A DNA stretch of 64,000 bases from Bacteroidota bacterium (GTDB lineage Bacteria; Bacteroidota; Bacteroidia; Bacteroidales; Lentimicrobiaceae), in assembly GCA_023441805.1 (NCBI GenBank), contig JAEZNO010000003.1, positions 1 to 64,000 of the forward strand, written 5' to 3'. The notes beneath the pieces were generated by a model, which was not told where the DNA came from, searched no databases, and was given only the letters and a program-made list of their open reading frames with translations. A program made the translations under genes and the position numbers. Position 1 is the first letter of the stretch; every line of letters starts with the position of its first letter. Positions 61,990-64,000 of the stretch are shown here, piece after piece.

Positions 61990-64000
61990 ATGAAAGTCAA
62001 AGCTGGCTCCGTGATTGTCCTTGCAGTGATAATCTTTTTTGGAGTATTTTTTAACTACAAGGAGCTTAGTGAATTTCCTGGTTATATACACTCATGGGCG
62101 CAATTCGACAGGTATGCTCTTGCTAAGAAATTCTCTGAGAACAATCTCAATTTCTTTAAACCCGAAACATTTGTTTATAATCATCTTTACCCGGGTGGAA
62201 TGAGGATCAGTTCAAATACTACTGTCACTGCTGTTGATTTTCCAATACATGATTATATTCCGGCCTTATTTATGAAAATCTCCGGAAGCGATTCCCCATT
62301 TATTTTCCGACTATATATTCTGCTGTATAGTCTCGTGGGAATGTTCTTTCTGTATAAACTGGCCTTGTTGTGGACACAGAACTTGTTCAAGTCGTTGTTT
62401 ATTACTTTGTTAGCAATAAGTTCACCTGTACTTGTGTATTATCAGGGCGGTTTCTTACCTACTATTCCTTCATTGTCAAATGCTATTATTGGTTTATGGT
62501 TTTATTCACACTACCTGCACAACGAACGGTCAGGAGATTTCAATTTATCTATTGTTTTTCTAACCCTGTCCGGCCTGAGCAGAACTACCTTTCTTATCCC
62601 ATTGATAGCTTTATTGGGAATTGAATTTATCAGAATATTAAGAAAGGATACTCAACTCAAGCCTAAATTAGTACCGGTAATAATATCAATAGCACTGATA
62701 CTTGGATATTGGTTGTATAATAAATACCTGAGAGCTAATTATGGCTCAATGTTTCTTTCGAGTTTTCAGATTGCAGATAATTTAAAACAAGCAGCTGAGA
62801 TATTGGCAAAATCAACCGACAATTGGCTGACTCACTGGTTCACATGGTTACATTATGTAATATTTTCTTGTATAATTATCCTTCTGGTTAATCTTTCAAT
62901 TTGTGGAAAAATTGGGAAATGGAATAAGAGTAAATCAATCTTTGGATACTTTTTGCTTGTGCAGTTTATAGGTACGTTCCTATTTGCGTTTCTTCTACTA
63001 AAGCAATTTGTTGCACATGATTATTATTTCCTCGACTCCTTCTATCTCCCTTTGATAGCATTATTCATCTTGATTATTTCATTTTTCCCATTGTCCGATA
63101 GCAGAAAAGCTAGGTTCATAGTTAGCTCGGTATTGGTAGCAATGTTGGGAGGAATGTTCTTGTTGGTGTCAGCTAAAGAGAACGAGAGAAAAGAGACCGG
63201 TCCGTGGGATCGAACTACCAATACAATTCATCATTATCGGGGCTGCCGGCAATTTCTTGAATCGTTAGGTGTACCCGATGATGCAAAAATTATGGTCCTT
63301 GATGCCACTTCTCCTAACGGGCCATTCGTGTTGATGAATAGAAATGGATATCCGATGAAGTATTCAACCCGCCAGAGTTTAATGGATGGATTGACCTGGG
63401 ATTACGATTACATTGTTTATGAAAACGATAATTTTATGGGTTCGGTATACTCGGTTTACCCTGAAATTGTACAACATCTTAACAAGATAGGAGATAACGG
63501 CAGAATCAGTGTGTGTACATATTCAGATACTGCATTAAATCAGACTGTTACTGATCTTTTAAGCCTGGCCAACCTGACGCCGTTAAAGAGGATGAGTATT
63601 AATTTCGATACAGTACCCGCACCCAATTGGAAGAATATTTCAACTACTGATAAAGATACTTACTCAGGCTCTCATGCCGGTATACTGACAAACAATAGTG
63701 AGTATGGTCTCACATTCGAGTCGAGTGATTTGCCCGCACTTACAGAGGGCTCAACAACATTGCTTCTGAAGGGTAAATTTAAGCATCTGAATGATCTGGA
63801 AAAATGTTACATTGTTCTTTCAATAAATGTTGGCGAAAAGAAGAATGTACACTATTTCATGAGGGAATTGAGTGAATATTTAAAGGAGAAAAATGTTTGG
63901 GAGGAGACTGAACTTAGATTTAGCATTCCAAAAATTAACAATAAGGAATATGCATTGTCAATTTATTTCTGGAATGTAGGAAAGAAAGAGTTGCTGTATG
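61990..64000 (+). CDS. GT39-like membrane glycosyltransferase (3' end beyond window)
   Basis: The frame is open from ATG 61990 to the right edge (670 codons). First helix at about 8-25 (SVIVLAVIIFFGVFFNY), then a long periplasmic loop with HSWAQFDRYALAKKFSENNL and PGGMRISSNTTVTAVDFPIH, typical of the GT39/PMT-like group in Bacteroidota with the acidic residue in WAQFDR. About nine further helices run to about 400. A soluble region (about 400-670) reads RQFLESLGVPDDAKIMVLDA and later beta-rich sequence. Divergent from the GT operon on its left. Acceptor unknown. Confidence 0.8.
   Translation, partial: MKVKAGSVIVLAVIIFFGVFFNYKELSEFPGYIHSWAQFDRYALAKKFSENNLNFFKPETFVYNHLYPGGMRISSNTTVTAVDFPIHDYIPALFMKISGSDSPFIFRLYILLYSLVGMFFLYKLALLWTQNLFKSLFITLLAISSPVLVYYQGGFLPTIPSLSNAIIGLWFYSHYLHNERSGDFNLSIVFLTLSGLSRTTFLIPLIALLGIEFIRILRKDTQLKPKLVPVIISIALILGYWLYNKYLRANYGSMFLSSFQIADNLKQAAEILAKSTDNWLTHWFTWLHYVIFSCIIILLVNLSICGKIGKWNKSKSIFGYFLLVQFIGTFLFAFLLLKQFVAHDYYFLDSFYLPLIALFILIISFFPLSDSRKARFIVSSVLVAMLGGMFLLVSAKENERKETGPWDRTTNTIHHYRGCRQFLESLGVPDDAKIMVLDATSPNGPFVLMNRNGYPMKYSTRQSLMDGLTWDYDYIVYENDNFMGSVYSVYPEIVQHLNKIGDNGRISVCTYSDTALNQTVTDLLSLANLTPLKRMSINFDTVPAPNWKNISTTDKDTYSGSHAGILTNNSEYGLTFESSDLPALTEGSTTLLLKGKFKHLNDLEKCYIVLSINVGEKKNVHYFMRELSEYLKEKNVWEETELRFSIPKINNKEYALSIYFWNVGKKELLY

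Noticed and set aside
61625..62091. Two overlapping minus-strand ORFs (90 and 93 codons)
   Set aside because: One is antisense to the start of the right-edge glycosyltransferase; neither has a sensible protein pattern. Only the startless frame ending at 61644 looks coding.

Overview
The window looks like chromosomal DNA from a Bacteroidota bacterium, probably a Bacteroidales/Marinilabiliales-type organism. Four things point there: many secreted proteins end in type IX secretion (T9SS) sorting domains; promoter -7 elements of the form TAnnTTTG lie just upstream of several genes; Shine-Dalgarno sites are mostly absent; and several family variants are typical of the phylum (463-residue arginine decarboxylase, about 630-residue PurF-like protein, animal-type glutaminyl cyclase). 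No rRNA, tRNA, CRISPR array or intact transposase was seen.

Left end (1-6463, minus strand): a tightly packed three-gene surface operon. It encodes a tail-fibre-like protein, a small T9SS protein with one RHS-like motif, and a giant SpvB/FG-GAP/RHS protein that runs off the left edge. Next come a GT39-type membrane glycosyltransferase, polA, and small genes (zinc-ribbon protein, Lys-rich peptide, ChaB).

12.3-16.8 kb is a decayed, repeat-rich accessory region. Two broken copies of a large T9SS type B surface protein flank a KilA-N gene whose 5' end is frameshifted, and the KilA-N gene itself sits between short direct repeats. After that come a Rossmann-fold protein, two tandem SSBs without acidic tails, a PIN-PhoH ATPase and a glutaminyl cyclase-like lipoprotein.

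21.4-28.8 kb carries a divergent regulatory/efflux module. An NtrY-like kinase and an NtrC-like sigma54 activator face a HlyD adaptor, a MacB-type ATPase and a MacB/FtsX-type permease. A near-consensus sigma54 promoter lies directly in front of the transport operon. A second, orphan permease of the same family is at 40.4 kb.

29-32.7 kb is a polyamine locus: arginine decarboxylase, agmatinase and, convergently, a deoxyhypusine-synthase-family protein that lacks the catalytic lysine. 32.9-53.6 kb is mostly ordinary metabolism and surface functions: GH144-like glucanase next to a sugar MFS transporter, TPR protein, TetR regulator, Asp-box protein, dicarboxylate symporter, M14 peptidase, 1-Cys peroxiredoxin, secreted cupredoxin, metallophosphoesterase, GNAT and the PurF-like protein.

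The right end (54-64 kb) has a T9SS protein with an internal duplication and two frameshifts, then a cluster of polyprenyl-phosphate-sugar-type membrane glycosyltransferases. One of these is frameshifted, and one member is a methyltransferase-GT2 fusion. Five single-base frameshifts fall in accessory genes and none was seen in core genes, which suggests real decay, although assembly error cannot be excluded from sequence alone.
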